DNA of 64,000 nucleotides from Lateolabrax maculatus. Lineage: Eukaryota > Chordata > Actinopteri > Acropomatiformes > Lateolabracidae. The notes under the pieces are model-generated. The model worked only from the letters and a program-made list of their open reading frames with translations. It was not told the DNA's origin and did not search any database. A program made the position numbers and the translations under genes. The stretch is from assembly GCA_031216445.1 (NCBI GenBank), contig CM062200.1, forward strand, positions 10,481,001-10,545,000, in the 5' to 3' direction. Below are positions 47,044 to 61,500 of this stretch, piece after piece. Position 1 is the stretch's first letter. Each line of letters starts with the position of its first letter.

Positions 47044-47572
47044 CACTGTGGTGATTTTGATGGAGTGAGACATTGCTGTCAAGGGAGATCTACAAGGAAA
47101 GCTGATCCGGGTCAGGACAATTGAAGTAGCAACTTGGAATCTTCTCATTTTCATTCAAACCCTAAACTGAATTGACCTGCAAAATGGATGGAATAGACAC
47201 CTTGCAGAGTTCGGCCCCAGAGACCAAGGCTGAGCGAATTGCTCGCTACAAGGCAGAAAGGAGGAGGGAGCTTGCCGAGCGCTACGGCAAAACAGACGAA
47301 TTTACCTCCAAATATGTCCGTAGGGACAGGAAAATTGGTGACACATCCGAAACAGTGTCTTCAGAAACCAAGGACAAGGAAAAATATGAAGATAATGGAT
47401 CAGAGCAAACATACACCAGGAGGGGCCTCAGGAATAAAGAAGCAGAACCTGTGGAGCACACTCATGAGAAGCCCACCAAGGAAAAAGAGGATGCCTCTCA
47501 CCTCAAAACAGAAACAGTTGTATCCTCTAAATCAGAAGCTGTGTCCTCCATGAAGACGTCCTCTCATTTCAG
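47044..47572 (+). CDS. svil: svil exon 2 (start codon; coding from 47184)
   Basis: The acceptor TTGTTTGCAG opens 140 bases of leader, then AAAATGG, a good start context. It encodes MDGIDTLQSSAPETKAERIA, the RYKAERRRELAERYG helix, and a Lys/Glu/Thr-rich disordered stretch with TYTRRGLRNKE. Ends TTTC AG|GTGCGT, phase 2. Leader ATGs in other frames are few. Confidence 0.85.
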
Positions 47573-50500
47573 GTGCGTTTATTTACATTGTCACAAGTAA
47601 GAGACAAAGCACACTTCTCTTGCCACTTGTTTGTGCAAGACCAGTCACAGTGTTCTCAATGTAACATAAACTTGGCCAGAGACATGAATCACAAAGCTGC
47701 CCGGGCATAGAGACTCTTGTGCAAGTGGAGCCTAGGATAACATCTCAGGAACAGATTGCAATAAAATCATCATTTATTATTTAGATATTTTTGTATGTAG
47801 AGCAGTTTGGACTCCAGTAATAGCCAGACAGGGTGCTGAATAGCCATTCAGTCTATACACACCATATTTAAAAAGCTCGGAGCACTATGTGCAGATCCCC
47901 ACACAATTATATCAAGTGCAGTGGCTCCATTCTGAGGCATTCTTTGATGTAGTATTCTTTTGCAGTTTAGCTGGTAAAGACGGCTATTCAATTACTGTAA
48001 AAGGGCTTGCTGGCTTCTAATGAGTGAAGAGGAGGCAACAAGTCAGCACATTTGAAGAACACTTAGTTCTATCTCCTGTTTGAAGTAAACATTTCCAAAA
48101 TTGGCCATGTGTTTAAAGCAGAGGACTGCCTCATTTATTCTGCCATGGTATGTTGCACTGCAAGCTGCTTGTTTTGGTTCACTTAAGTTACATGTTTAAC
48201 ACATCAGAGAATAACAAACAGGAATTATCAGAATGACTGTTTTCTCATCGGTTGCCAGGAATGTTTTGAGAATTGTGCATAGATGGAGTAAAACATGACC
48301 AGTCGGGGGATGTTTGAGCTGTAATCAAGATGGGGATTCTGCTGTGTGCACATAGCAAGACTTGTTTGTTCTTGAAAAACAGCCTGAGGGAATGACGATG
48401 GAGAGAGACGAACTGAGATGGACAGGGAGTTGAGATAATGTCAGAGATTGGGGCTTGTGAAGAAGTTAGGTTTATGTGCTCTGCCAAGTTTTCCTGCCCT
48501 GCGCATTTATGAAGCAAGACTTCTAGATAGTGTGATGTGATAAAGGCTTCTTAGATATCATGGACCAATTATTTTTAAGATTGGGAAAGACATGTCTTGT
48601 GTTGTAATAGACTTGCAAAAGAAAAACAATATGTGCAGCACAACATGTTTCAGCAAATCTCAGATATTAAATGTTCTTCTTGGTAATCTCATGACAAAGC
48701 TTTGGTCATTTAGGTTTTTTTTTCTTACGTCAAAATGTGTTGCAACATTTAACATGGAAATGAACCCAGTTTAAAAGTCTTAAAAATCAAGTTTCAAAAA
48801 TAATTGAGGTCAGAGGAAAATAAAATAAAATGTTTTTTGTTTGTTCTTTTGCACATTATGCAATGTGAAAGGAACTGTTTATGTACTGTGTCGGCTTACC
48901 GCAGCAGAAAGAATATTTGGTAAAATACAGAGTAAAGTCACACGCAAAGTTATGGACTACATTTTTAATTACAGGGCGCACGAAAGCAGGTCGACACGCT
49001 GATGTGTTTTGTCTCGCATGCCTGTCACGTTAGCTTCTAATCTTGTCAGTTTTGTTGTGACGTTCGCTGCGTGTGACAGTCCAGCTGTGTGGCCTTGTGT
49101 GCAGGCACGCTTACCCAACATACATAGTTATACAGAGGAAGCTATATTATATCATATTATTTTATATATATATATATATATATAAGCTATTGTTGTTAAT
49201 CAATAACATGTCAGCTGATCTGTTTGTCTTTCATGTCACCTATCATTGCAATGCATCCTTAAAAATCATTCTAAGTTGTACATTATTGGAATATCCCAGA
49301 TTCACACATATTCACTGAACCTTTGCAGGCAACATGTATGTGTGTGTCTTTAACAGGAATAGCGTAAAGGAAACTGGAACTCAGCTGTTCCTGTGATAAT
49401 GAAAACATGTCAACATGTTAATCTGCCACAGACAAGAATCCTTCCCTTGTTAAAGTCACAGTTGCAGGGTGACATTCCAAAACATTTTGTTTTGACACTT
49501 TTTTAAAAGTGTGAAATAATATGATTCCTTGTCTAAAAGTATTGTACATACAGTACTGTACGTACAGTATTTTTGCAGTTGTCAGCATGCATTTGAAAAC
49601 CATTGAACTTACCATTGAAAAATCTTGCAGTATATAATAATGTTACATCATCATACAACAGTATGATGTACAAAAGTTATAGTTACCTGTACACAATACT
49701 CATTCAAATTAACATACAGTTGATTTGTAGAAGCTTTTATTCAGATTTTATTAATCGATAGTGTGAATGGTAGTATTTTGGGTTTAATGTTCTGTGTGTT
49801 ATTAATCATGTGTAGTTAACACCAGTAATTGTGCTACTGGCACGTTGGAGTTAGCCAAACTCCTTGGGTTATTAACAAGACTGAATGGGATTTGGACTAA
49901 TTATTGTTTATAGGACTGATCCATTACAGAGTTCCAGTACCTGCTATATGAAGAACTGAGCTTCCCAACAGTTAAAGCACAAATTAGAGACATTGAAATT
50001 AAATCTTTTAACCACACCACAGTCATGATTATATCCTATCTGTACTCTTACTTCACCCTCTCTCTCCCTGTTTCACTGTCTCACTTAATGCTTTGTATAT
50101 ATGACATAATTCAATAGAGCAAGAGGAAGTTTACTGTAAGTGTTTGATTAATGACTTGTCGGCCTCAATTTGAATGCATGTTTAACTTTTCTCTCTTCAA
50201 CTTCCCCTTAACTCTGTCTGTATTGCTGTCGCTCTTGTCCTCTGTCTATACTTCTCTAGTTAGTTTTTATGGCAGCGTACGACTGAGGCGTGCAGCCCCT
50301 CCCTTCAGCCGACAGTCAAAGTGTGGGTCGGGCTGACGAAGTGGCACTGAGTCCTGTGGTTGCTGAAGAGAGTGTTACGCTGCTTTCAGACCAAATGAGG
50401 CGTTCCGGCGAAAACTGATGTATTTGAATGGGGGTAGTGCATTTAGGCTGTGGCAGTGTGGGTCAAAAGGAATGCCCCCCCACACTGTGGTGGCCAATCA

Positions 50501-53500
50501 CGTAAGCCAATGTGCCCAGATCTGCTCAGGGTCCTGCATGTAGTTAAAGACATCTACTTCTAATAAAATGTAAATTCCAAACTTTACATCTAATTATTTC
50601 ATATTGGTTTATGTTCACTATGTGTCACATAAAAAGTTAGAGAGCAGGGGCATGAAATCACAATCGGACACCAAAGTCCACAGTGAGAGACTGTAGTCCT
50701 GTAGTAACACTCCCACACAGCCGCACAACCCTGCGCTAATCGCTGCAACACCTGATTTGGTCTGGAGCCTTAGAGTAGAACGTTTGAGAACTAGTTGGCT
50801 TTAGTCACAGATCGCCAGGGTCAGACTTTCTAGTAGCAGAACTTTGCATAGTGTAGTGCTTTTACCCATGTGGCTGAAGTTTCACAGCCACAGATTGCTG
50901 TGTATGACATTACATTACTTATTTTTACACTTACTATCAATTTGTGATCTTCCATCACATTTCCCATCTCAAACCTCACCATATTCACACGCCATAAATA
51001 TCTTGGCCTGGCAGTTTTAGATTCCCCACTATATCACAAATCTGTACAGAGGCGTGCCAGCCCAAAATTGACACAACTTTCCGTGGTAGCCAAACCTAAG
51101 CCGCAAATTACTAATAATAATATACTGCTGTAAAAATTACTTTTCAACAGTGTTTCAAACATAACTCAAATGTGACACCAGTCCAAGGAAAAGTCAGACG
51201 ATACTGAGTCAGAGCCAATATTTAAGTATATTTTGTTTTTTTCCTTCATAATCTCCACAGCTGACACTAAAGGCACCAGTATACTCCATTGATGAATAGC
51301 TACGGAAACCCCCCCACCTACAGCATGCTTATGTACATTAACGTTATTAATACAATTCTTTGATAAGTTTCACAGCTGAATAACTCTGCATTGGGAAATA
51401 TAAACAGCATCACAGCTTTCATTGATGTTTGCTGTAATATTTGATGTAATGTCCTGTAGTATTTTGCTTAATATAAGGTTTGGTTCACCTGCATTACTCA
51501 CTGTCACACAATGTCATATGGTCGATTGAAACTGCTCTCTGCTGTTTGTTTATTTTGTGCACTCCACAGCTCATTTGCGCATAGTGGTGCTTGGCTGCAG
51601 TTTTAATGGAGCACAGTGCGGCGTACACATGAGAAACTGACTTTATTTAGCCATTACCAAATAATCCCAAACCTGCAGATTGCCATCTCCCCCTCCTCAG
51701 TAACCTCTGACCTCTCCCAGATGTCCTCCACGATTCTCTATTGTGTTTTTAAAACAGTCCTCTCCCCTCCTCCTGTTACATCATCGTTGCTACCCCACAG
51801 GCAGCTGCTGTCCCCATCCATTTTTAACGCCCATTACTTAGAGATGAATGGGCATCTTCAGATGCTACTCAGGCATTGCTGTTATATCATTGCCAGCATG
51901 GGACTGAAAGAGCAGCCTGAGTAAATGTTGTAGGATGCATATCATATGAGGCATAGTAAGTAGCTGTGTCATCTCATCATTTTTTTATGTGGTTTGAGTA
52001 TACGTATTTGGATTATAGTTGTGTAAGTAAGACTTTATATTCTAATTTTTCTGTCTAGTTTGCAAGCCTCAATTGTAACAGACATGTAATTTCTGTCATC
52101 ACCTCTGTATGTTAGCGAGTGACCTCATTTGTCTCTGTCTCTCTCTCTCCTAGGCTGCAGGAAACCGATGACACAGAGGAGCCAAAGGGTAAGACGAACT
52201 CTCCACTTTCACTGCACTCAGATCCTCTAGTGTTCCACTGACTGCTTTATCCCTGAACTCATTCAAGTTGTCTTTATTACTCAGTGTTAAAGGAATACTG
52301 AGCTCATTGCTGATGTCAGATCACCTACCTGGTTTATAGATGTTGGCTGTTTAATACTCTGCCACTGAGGAGGAGTGAAAGAAAACCCATCTACTGATGC
52401 CTTTGGTTCTGTTTTTGTTTGGTGTATAATTTAAAGCGAGTGTTTTGGCTCGGGCGATGGTTTCTTTTTTCAAAAAATAAGGGAGATAATGTTTGGCACG
52501 TGTCTGCAGAGTTTTTGTTTAAAGACCGTGACCTAGCGGGTGTGCGCTTACACTTGTGTGTATCTGTGCAAATGTTGGATCATATGCAATTATACTGGAG
52601 GCTTATTTCAGCCAGCTAGCATTATGAACTAATTTTAGAGCCTGCTGCTGTAGAGAAAAGAAAATGGCTAAGTTTACACATGGCCCGCTGGCTGCTTTTC
52701 CGACCAACATTCGGCCACCTGAGCCTACAGCCTGGGAGTCTCTCTGTCTGTCTGCTGATTGTCTGTCTATGTCAGCGGCTTCCTGCCTTTTTAACCCATT
52801 GGGTGGCCTGACTGTCTGCATGTGCGTATGTATTTGATTTGGCTGTCTTGCTTTGTGCCTGCTTACTTGCCAGTCAATAATGTATTTGTGTGTGTGTGAG
52901 AGTGCTAGACTGCACAAAAGAAAGAAAGATAGTGGCCGAGAGATGTGATAGGAAGGTCCCAAGAGCAAAACAGCAGGGTTATTTCAGTATTTCAGGACGT
53001 TTGAAGGAGTGTTGTGTAACATGTCTTATTTGGTCAACAATATAAACAGACATTTCTTTACCTTCTGAGTTAATCAGGAAGTCTGGTAGATCATGTGTAA
53101 ATGATTTTGAAGTTGAATCAAAATTATTATTTAATCATGCAGAGAGGCGCGAGAGTTAAAACTGGAGTGAAGCATAGGTGGAAAGCTAGAATGAAAGCCA
53201 TTATGTTGAGGTTATATTATAGTGTATGCGTGTTTTCTGTCTTCTTTTCAATCTAGTAATTGATTAAAATGTTGAATTTTACCCAGGCGTTTCTCCATGT
53301 AAATATGCACAGCACATAAATATTAAATGACAAAGGTGGTATATCCATGTGCAAATAAATCACAAGTTTTATCTAAACACTGATTAGTGCATTTGACTGA
53401 GGAGCTTACTCACCTACTGCCTTGGGTAGAGCTTTTTCATTGCAGCAGTGCAGGTTCTACCTTTTCAGTAAAATGGGTCTGATCCATAACAAGAGGTTGT

Positions 53501-55544
53501 GAACATGATGACAGAAATGGTCAGTGGCTGCTAATCGTCTGCTCACTGCTGCATATTTCTATTTGCATAACTGAATATTTCCGAGATGTTTGTACTTCTA
53601 AATGCATTTTACATTTTGAGTATTAGTAAATATATATATATATAGTAAAAAAAGTTAATCCCATGTTAACCTTATTAAGTTTAATGGTTTTCTACAGTTT
53701 TACTCAAAGTAATGACGCATGTTCTCAAATATTTAAGAACAAATGCAATGACCCATTAATTTGGGAACAGAATACAAAGTAATAACGAATACTGAAGGTT
53801 TCCTTTGCTTTGAATAATTATCTGTCAAACATGGCCAGTGTATTTCTCTGGTTAGAAGACAAGAGTATGAATTGTACTTGAAAGGCCCAGAGATACCGAA
53901 AGATGAACAAAGGACAGTCAGTGTTCATCTTTAATTGAGACATGTGCGTGTGTGAAAGCAAGAGCGTGTGAGAGCACTGGCAGTGCATTCACAAGGCTGA
54001 TAGAGCTTCCTGTCCAAGCTGGCAGAGGATTCAGTGCTCTGAGCCAGACCGCCTCTCATGGACACTTCAAGGGTTTCCCCGACCCTTCAGCTATCCCACA
54101 AGTCAGCAATACATACATACATACATTTATTCAACTGGTTCATACTCAACATAATATATCCATTACAGGTGTACATTTAAAGTTAATACTCTGTTAGATT
54201 AACATTAACATATGTGCATACTGTAGTGGCCATTACAAGGTCAAAGGCCCATCCAATAAGCTCTAACTAAACAGTCTTGCGAGATGGTTGAAAACACTTG
54301 TAAACTTAAGTGGAGGTTTTTCCATCTCTTGACTCTTTTTTTTCTCTCTCAGTCTCTTTCTTGCATATTGGATGGATGATGATGTAAAAAAGGTTGGACT
54401 GGAGTCAAAACTCAAAGAGTGCAGTCTGAGTGGAATCACCAGTCTGCTATGCTTAATGTTTCATCATCTGATCTAAATCATGTTAAGTTCTGGACAGCAG
54501 GGGAGCTTGGAAACATAAATCAAAACTAGAGTATTAGGCCAGAGTATTATTATTATTTTTTCCATTGGAAAAAGGGAGTTTGTCAGAGACAGGCCATTAT
54601 TAGGAATTGTTTGTTCATTTGTTTTCTTTGGAGGGGGAACAATTTTGGCTTGAAATGTCACATTTTCAAGGCAATAAAAATAAAATAAGATTTAAAAAAG
54701 ATGTAGAGTGGGAGAATGAATTTGAGTGTGCTGACTTAAGAAATTTGTGTTGTTTTGGAATACCATTAAATTTAATGGCTTTCTTTTGTTCGGATTAGAA
54801 GATTTTATTCCTGTGGCTGTTTTTTACTAGACAACTCCCACGAGAAATAATTATCTTTCTCTCTTTTACATATGCACACACACAGTAATGGTATTTCTTT
54901 GTCTAAAAAGTCAATTATCCCAACATAAACTCTTGATGGATCATCATGAAACCACAGGGTGGTTCTACCTTTCCTGTATGTCTGGCTCCACGAGAGCTCA
55001 GTGACTTTTCAAAATCTCCTTGAGGCGAGGGAAATATCACTGCATTCATTTCTTTTTCTGACTCAAATACACATTAGAAGCACTGGTGAAGCCAATAAGA
55101 TTATATCCCATCAGTTCTACATTTTGCAAGTTGTTATCCCCAGCAAGGAAAACATCCACTCGACCTGGAAAGACTCTGATGTGTGTGTGAGTGTATGTGC
55201 AGCTCATTGCCCCATTGAGTACAGCATATCTTAACTGATAGAAGGATTGGTGTGTGTGTGGGAGATTGTGTGAATATGTTTGTTCAGGCATGCATTGACT
55301 TACCAGGTAAATATTCAGCTCAGTTCTGTTTTTAAGTGTAATTGAATTCTCTTACAAAAAGCTAGTGTTTGGTTGACCATGTCTGACCTGACTTTCTGCT
55401 AAACCATCAACAATGCATTATGTTGTGGATACAAAACACACACTGTCCGTCTTAAACCCTCATTGTAAGATGATACTATACTGCCAGGAAGCAATTGTAC
55501 TGTCTGAGAAAATGTCTTCTCACTATTGTATCCATGGTCAACCT

Positions 55545-55575
<31 letters not shown>

Positions 55576-58500
55576 TCTTTTCAGTTGACGAGAAGCATGT
55601 GGACTCAGCCAAGACGACTTCCAAGATGTCTCTTTTTAAGGTATGATATTCTAGGTCTCTCTTCGAACTTCATTTGTCCAAATGTTGGGATTGTTTGATT
55701 GTGTTTGTGTGTGAGCGTAACATACTTTATATAGTACATAGATTTAATTGTGCCAAACAAAACTAACTTGCCCAACACTGGTACCAAGTCTATAGGAAGC
55801 ACTGGCCGTTTAAGGTATTCTCTTCTCAACTCAGCCCAAATTAAAATTTTATAGCTCCAAATGACAGCATACACTACACCAAATCCAACTTTCAAACAGC
55901 AATTTATAAACTTTTGAGTGATATTACAGATGCTGTATCTATATTTATTGTCTATGGTTAATTCTGTTCATTTCCCTCACTGATTTACTCCCAGCCCTTT
56001 CCAGTGCAGCTGGTGTATGCTTCAGCCCCCCTTGGAGGTTTGCTCCATTAATAACAAATTGAGCTGTTCCATACTGAGCTGTCCTGCACCTGGATGTACA
56101 CTTGGCCAAAGTCATGACTTCACACACAGTCCATGGAGGTCTAAAAGCAGCAATGGGAAGAGAAGTCTAGAGAGCTAAAATATCCATTCAGAAAAAAAAA
56201 ACCCAACATGATAATATCCCCAATCCTATGGGAGATATACACATACACATGTGTGCTTAAAAATGCAGCGATTATCACACTTTCCCAGGCTTCTTAAGTT
56301 TCAGAAGTGGTAAGGTTTCATGATACTGGATGTAAATAGCTATTCTAACTTGGCCTTTACAGACCAGGAGCAGTGCCAAGGTTGGCCAAGTGAACCCAGA
56401 TGGCATCAAGTTGCTCCAACCAAAAACCTGCTGGGAAAACAAGCGAGACTACAATCACACTACTCTGTTTCTCTCTCTCCCCCCCATCCTTTGTTCTGAC
56501 CTCTCTGTTATTTTAAGGAGTCTCACTTGAAAGTCATCAGCAGTGACAGATACCCCTTTGCTGTCTTCACTTTTCCCTTATCACTCATTTCTCCTCCACT
56601 GTCCTTGTTGAAAGCCAGTGAGTCAGTGTCTCCAGCAGGAGAGACAGAACAGGAGTGAGGTTACAGTATGTCTGCTTTCCAGCACGGATAGAGGCAATAA
56701 AAGGTGTACATGGAGACTTCTGGAGAAAGACACAGCTCATTTATATTTTGAATTTCCTGACTTGTTTTTCAGAAGGCAACGCATTCACGCTGAGTGGAAA
56801 ATAAGTTCCTTCTTTATAATCAGTGAGCATCAGTCAGTTTGTAAGAGGCCTCTAATTCTGTAAGCTTTGGTATGTAATTTAAAAAAAAAAAAGAGCATTT
56901 GATTTCTGTTGCTTAGCTCACAGCTGGAGATCTACTTATCTTCTCCAGGTCACCACAGGGCCTCAGTAAAGTGTTTACTGACAAAAGGTCTCACACAGCT
57001 GCACGGTTCACACTCTGGTTTTTAAAAGACTGACGGCTAGATTACAAAAGACGGACAAAGAGATAACGTGAGATATTTAAATCGTGTTTTTTGGGTCAGG
57101 TTGAATTGGAATTTGTGACAAAATCTGGTGTTGTTTCTCTATTTCTATTTATCTTTAGTTTAGTGTTTAGCTCTTTTGCATTCATCACTTATTGTTTTAG
57201 TTGTAAACAGCTCATATTGTGATGTTGTAAGGCAACAACCACATATTGTCAAAAGTGTATTTACCCCATAGGTCTTAAAATTGACATCCATTGAAATTCA
57301 AAGTTGCCCTCCACTGAAAAATGTGCTTTGTTTTTTGTTACTTTATGTGGATGTTTGACCTTCACTGTGCAGAATGATATATGTGCACACTTTGACACTA
57401 AAAGGTTGTTTTCACATCTACCATCTGAAGAAGGAAAGTGTCTCAGAGTTGTACATATAGTACAAACATGATCACACCTAGTTTGGAGCCAATCATTGTC
57501 CAGTATGCAACTTACACAAGGGTGACATGGAAACTTGAAGCCTCCAGTGCACATACACTGAAAATGAACTTTTCTGTGAAGTAAGACACGTTTTGTGTCA
57601 AGCAGTTCAACTTTGAAACAATACACCTGCATATTCATTATTTCTGGATTTTTTTATGATGGAGGAGTAAATGTAATTTTGAGAATTTTTAACCAGGTAA
57701 TTGGAGGTTTTTTTTTTTTTTTTACATAAAAACCATATCAGACACAAATTGTCATTGAAGTATTTTTGTATGTCATATAATATGTCTGGAGAGTATCTTT
57801 AACCTCTAAAATGTAAAAAAAGAAATAATAATCTTACCCATAGCCCATAATCTAACCCGTAATGGCTCCCTTGAGGGCACTTTACTTTAATGTGGAAAAT
57901 GCAGTACCAGCAGTGCTTCATCTCTCTCTGTTTTAGTTTTTACTGTATGTGCTCAGGGTGAGTGGATTTCTCATCCTTGCTCTGTGACTGCACATAGTTC
58001 ACTCGCACTCTACGCTCTGAGCCACTAGACTGAAGCATTTGCAAGGGTTAACTGCATTGCTCAAGTGTAGGGGTGGAGCCTCCTTCATTCATTCACTTTC
58101 CTTATCAAGATTTGTTTTTTACAGCTTGTGTAGGACTTACGTGAAATTTCTTCCGATAAATCCTAACCTTTAGGCTACGGCCGCCCTTCTCTCTGCCTGT
58201 AGGACCTGGAGGGGTCAGAGGATGGAAACAGCCGCAGACATGCCAACGACAGAAACACAAAGTGTCAGCTAATGAGCAGCGACGAAGAGGAATCCTCTAC
58301 CAGGTAGGCAGCTTCAAACAGATTTTCAACCACATTAGTACTTCTAAATTAATTGGTCAGAGTAGCAGAATTGTTACTTTACTATGGAAACTGTATAGTT
58401 TCTGCTGGAAGGTTATGTTTTTGATATGCTGTGAAAGCCACAGTGTCGACAGCATGGTCGTTCATTTTATTCAGACTAACTGCATTTTAAACTTTATTCT

Positions 58501-61500
58501 TTTTTTCACCATTCGAGTGATAGATTTACTGGGCTGCGGTACATTACGTATGCTAAAACACACACAGATCCAACAAGCAGATTCACCCTGAAACCAACTG
58601 ACACACTCACACACTGACCGAGCAGACTGAACGGAGCACAGAGGTAATTACAGACCAATTCAAAGGCTGTTTAATGATGTAAACAGCTGCAGATAGACCA
58701 GATAAACCTGCAGAGCTTCTCCAACACCACACACTCTTTTTTGCACACATGCACACGCAAAAACACACAAACACTCAGGGCTATGTGGTAGCCATGGTGA
58801 TGTAAACCAGACTAAAGTTAATAGCTGCAGCAATGAGTGCCAGACTGTACTTAGCACTGTAACCACTGGAGTAAAAAGTCTGGACTGAGTTGGAGAACGT
58901 GTGTGTCTGTGTGTGTGTGTAGGTTAAAGACATAAGAGAATTCATTCATGTTGTCCACATGGAGTTTAAACTGGCCCACAAACTGTTCTCAGTTTCCCCT
59001 TAAATCAGACGTCATATCAGTATATTTGTAACTGAAGCTTGTCACTGACCTTTTTTAGCAAGGCTTCATTGCACTGCATGCAACAAACCAAACACTTTGA
59101 TACAAATAAAATGCCCTGTTACTACAAAGACAAAACAATGACATAAAAAAGATGCTCAGGAGCGCACTAAAAGCAAAAGTGAATGTGCCTTCGTAAACCT
59201 TTCATGCATCACTGCCTTCCAAAGGTTAAAACCCATTCACACCAGGTGAGAGGATTATGAGCTCCTTAGCTTTCCAGGTTTATTAGTGAATTCTAAGTTC
59301 CGTTTCTTTATCATTATGCTGGCTCAGTGCCTACATTGATTGGAAAGCACCAAATAATGTTTAATGATTTCGCAATGCCCTTTGTGGTAATAAAAATCAA
59401 GGAAAACAAAAACCTCTACGATATCTAACTTTAATACAAGCTTTACCCAGATAGATTTAACAACATCCGGGTCAGGGGTGTCTCCTCAGTACATTTAGTA
59501 TAACCTAATAAATACAAATGGTAACTGATTATATCCCCTACCACTGGTAATGTATCCATAACAGAAGGACAATGTCATGGTGGCACAACAGACTAATGAT
59601 TGTACAGTTTGTGGTTTGAATTCAGCTTGCAGCTATTTTATCTAATGCCATTATGTAATGGCTAAATAGTTTAACATCAAATGTTTAACATGTTGTTTTT
59701 TTCCTCTTCCGGTATGTTTCCACCATCTTCGTCCTTTTTTTGCTGATATTTCAGCCTTCCCAAAACTGATATAAGCAAAGCGATGGATGAGAAAGAGACC
59801 AGAGATGAACCTTCATGGAAGGAGCGGCATGAGTATGCTGCCATTGTGGAAGAAACAAAGGTCAGTATTTTCTTTTCTCCATTTTACACAAAGTTAATGT
59901 TTTCTGAAGATTTCATACTACACAGTTCTACTACAAAGATGTCTTAAAAAATGTCACATGGTTTTCATAACTCAATGGGTTCAAATATGGAAGTGATCTC
60001 TTGATATTGTTTGATCATATTTTGGACCACTGTTGTTGCAATTCTTAAAAATATTACCACCACATGCGAGCCAATACCAAAACTCTTACTCACCTTAACT
60101 TTGGCTCTGTTTACCTCCGGGTCCTGTTAACTTGTTTGTTGTTTTTGAAGCTGACGTGTAGATTGTAATTCATGTCACTGATATACAGTTACTACGCAAA
60201 CACATACACACACTTTAGCTAGTCTGAACAAAATGTGATTACGTCACCCCGTTCTTAAACTGATCCTCACAAGCAATGAAAGTATTTCCACGTACTGTAT
60301 AGCACACATTATACACTGGTGTTTTTCATTTGAGGAAGACCACCTGGTTAACATTACACTTTCACACCCAGCTGGCCTCACAATCTACTTCATCCGTCAT
60401 CTCCTCCTAAATCAGCCCTCCCTCCTAACCTTTGACCTGTCAGTAGGTCGTCTGCTGTTGTTCCAGCTGCTCTTGTATCGTCTAAGCGATACCACATTGA
60501 ACACACACAAAAGGGTGTGTTTAGATGTGTCATTTCATGTTCATGTTTACTATATGTGTGTTTATTGTATTGTAAGTTGAAATGCATGATCACATTCTCA
60601 GTTGTTAAAATTTTATGGTCACTTTGTAACTTACAGTTACAATATGACAAAAAAACGCAACAGATGTTTGCTATTAACGTGTGTTATTTATTCTGAAAAA
60701 CACAACAAACATGTGTGATGTTCCAAACAAGTTTAACAGATTTATTTACAAAGGATGAATAACCTCTTAATCTTTGTTGATGTACTGTTTGCTTCTTTTT
60801 GTTCCATTCATTAACTCTTTTCGACTTTCACTTGATCCCTTTTCCTGATCACCATTGTTTCGCCTTTCTTAAACCCCCCTCAAATCTCCCCTTTTATATC
60901 TGTTTAACCACCCTACCCTGTTTATCTGACACCTACTAACCCAGAGTGTCTTGGTAACAGCAGTAAGTCACTGAAAGCAGAAACCGTAGTAGCTGGAACA
61001 AGAGTATGTGTTTGTGTATCGGTTTGCGTATTATACAGTTTTTGTACCCTTGAGACAAGCAATATGAAAAAGGGTTTTCACTTTTTATGTGGAAAATGTG
61101 ACATGCTATAATCAAGGACCATAGAATACACTTTAAGTAGTCTTGCAACTTTAATCGTCTTTTCCAGATATTATAAATATAATGGCTGGTAGTAAAAAAA
61201 AGTTCTCTCTCTTTCTCCCTCTCTACATCAGCCTTCCAGTCTCCTCTCTGACAGACCTCTGCCCATCAGCAAGAACAGAGACGCCTCTCCCCCTCCCTCT
61301 CCTCCCTGCCAGCTTGCCTCGCTGCAGCGCCAGGACTCTGGGCCTCGAGGCATCAAGGGAATCCTAAAGAAAAGCCGCTCCACCAGCGTGGAGTCAGACC
61401 ACAGCGAGGGCTCAGCGCCGGAGTTCGCACCAGCCCGACAAAGTAGTGTCACCCTAAGCCACCCTGAGAGTGAGGAGGAGATGGAGGAGGAGGAGGAGGA

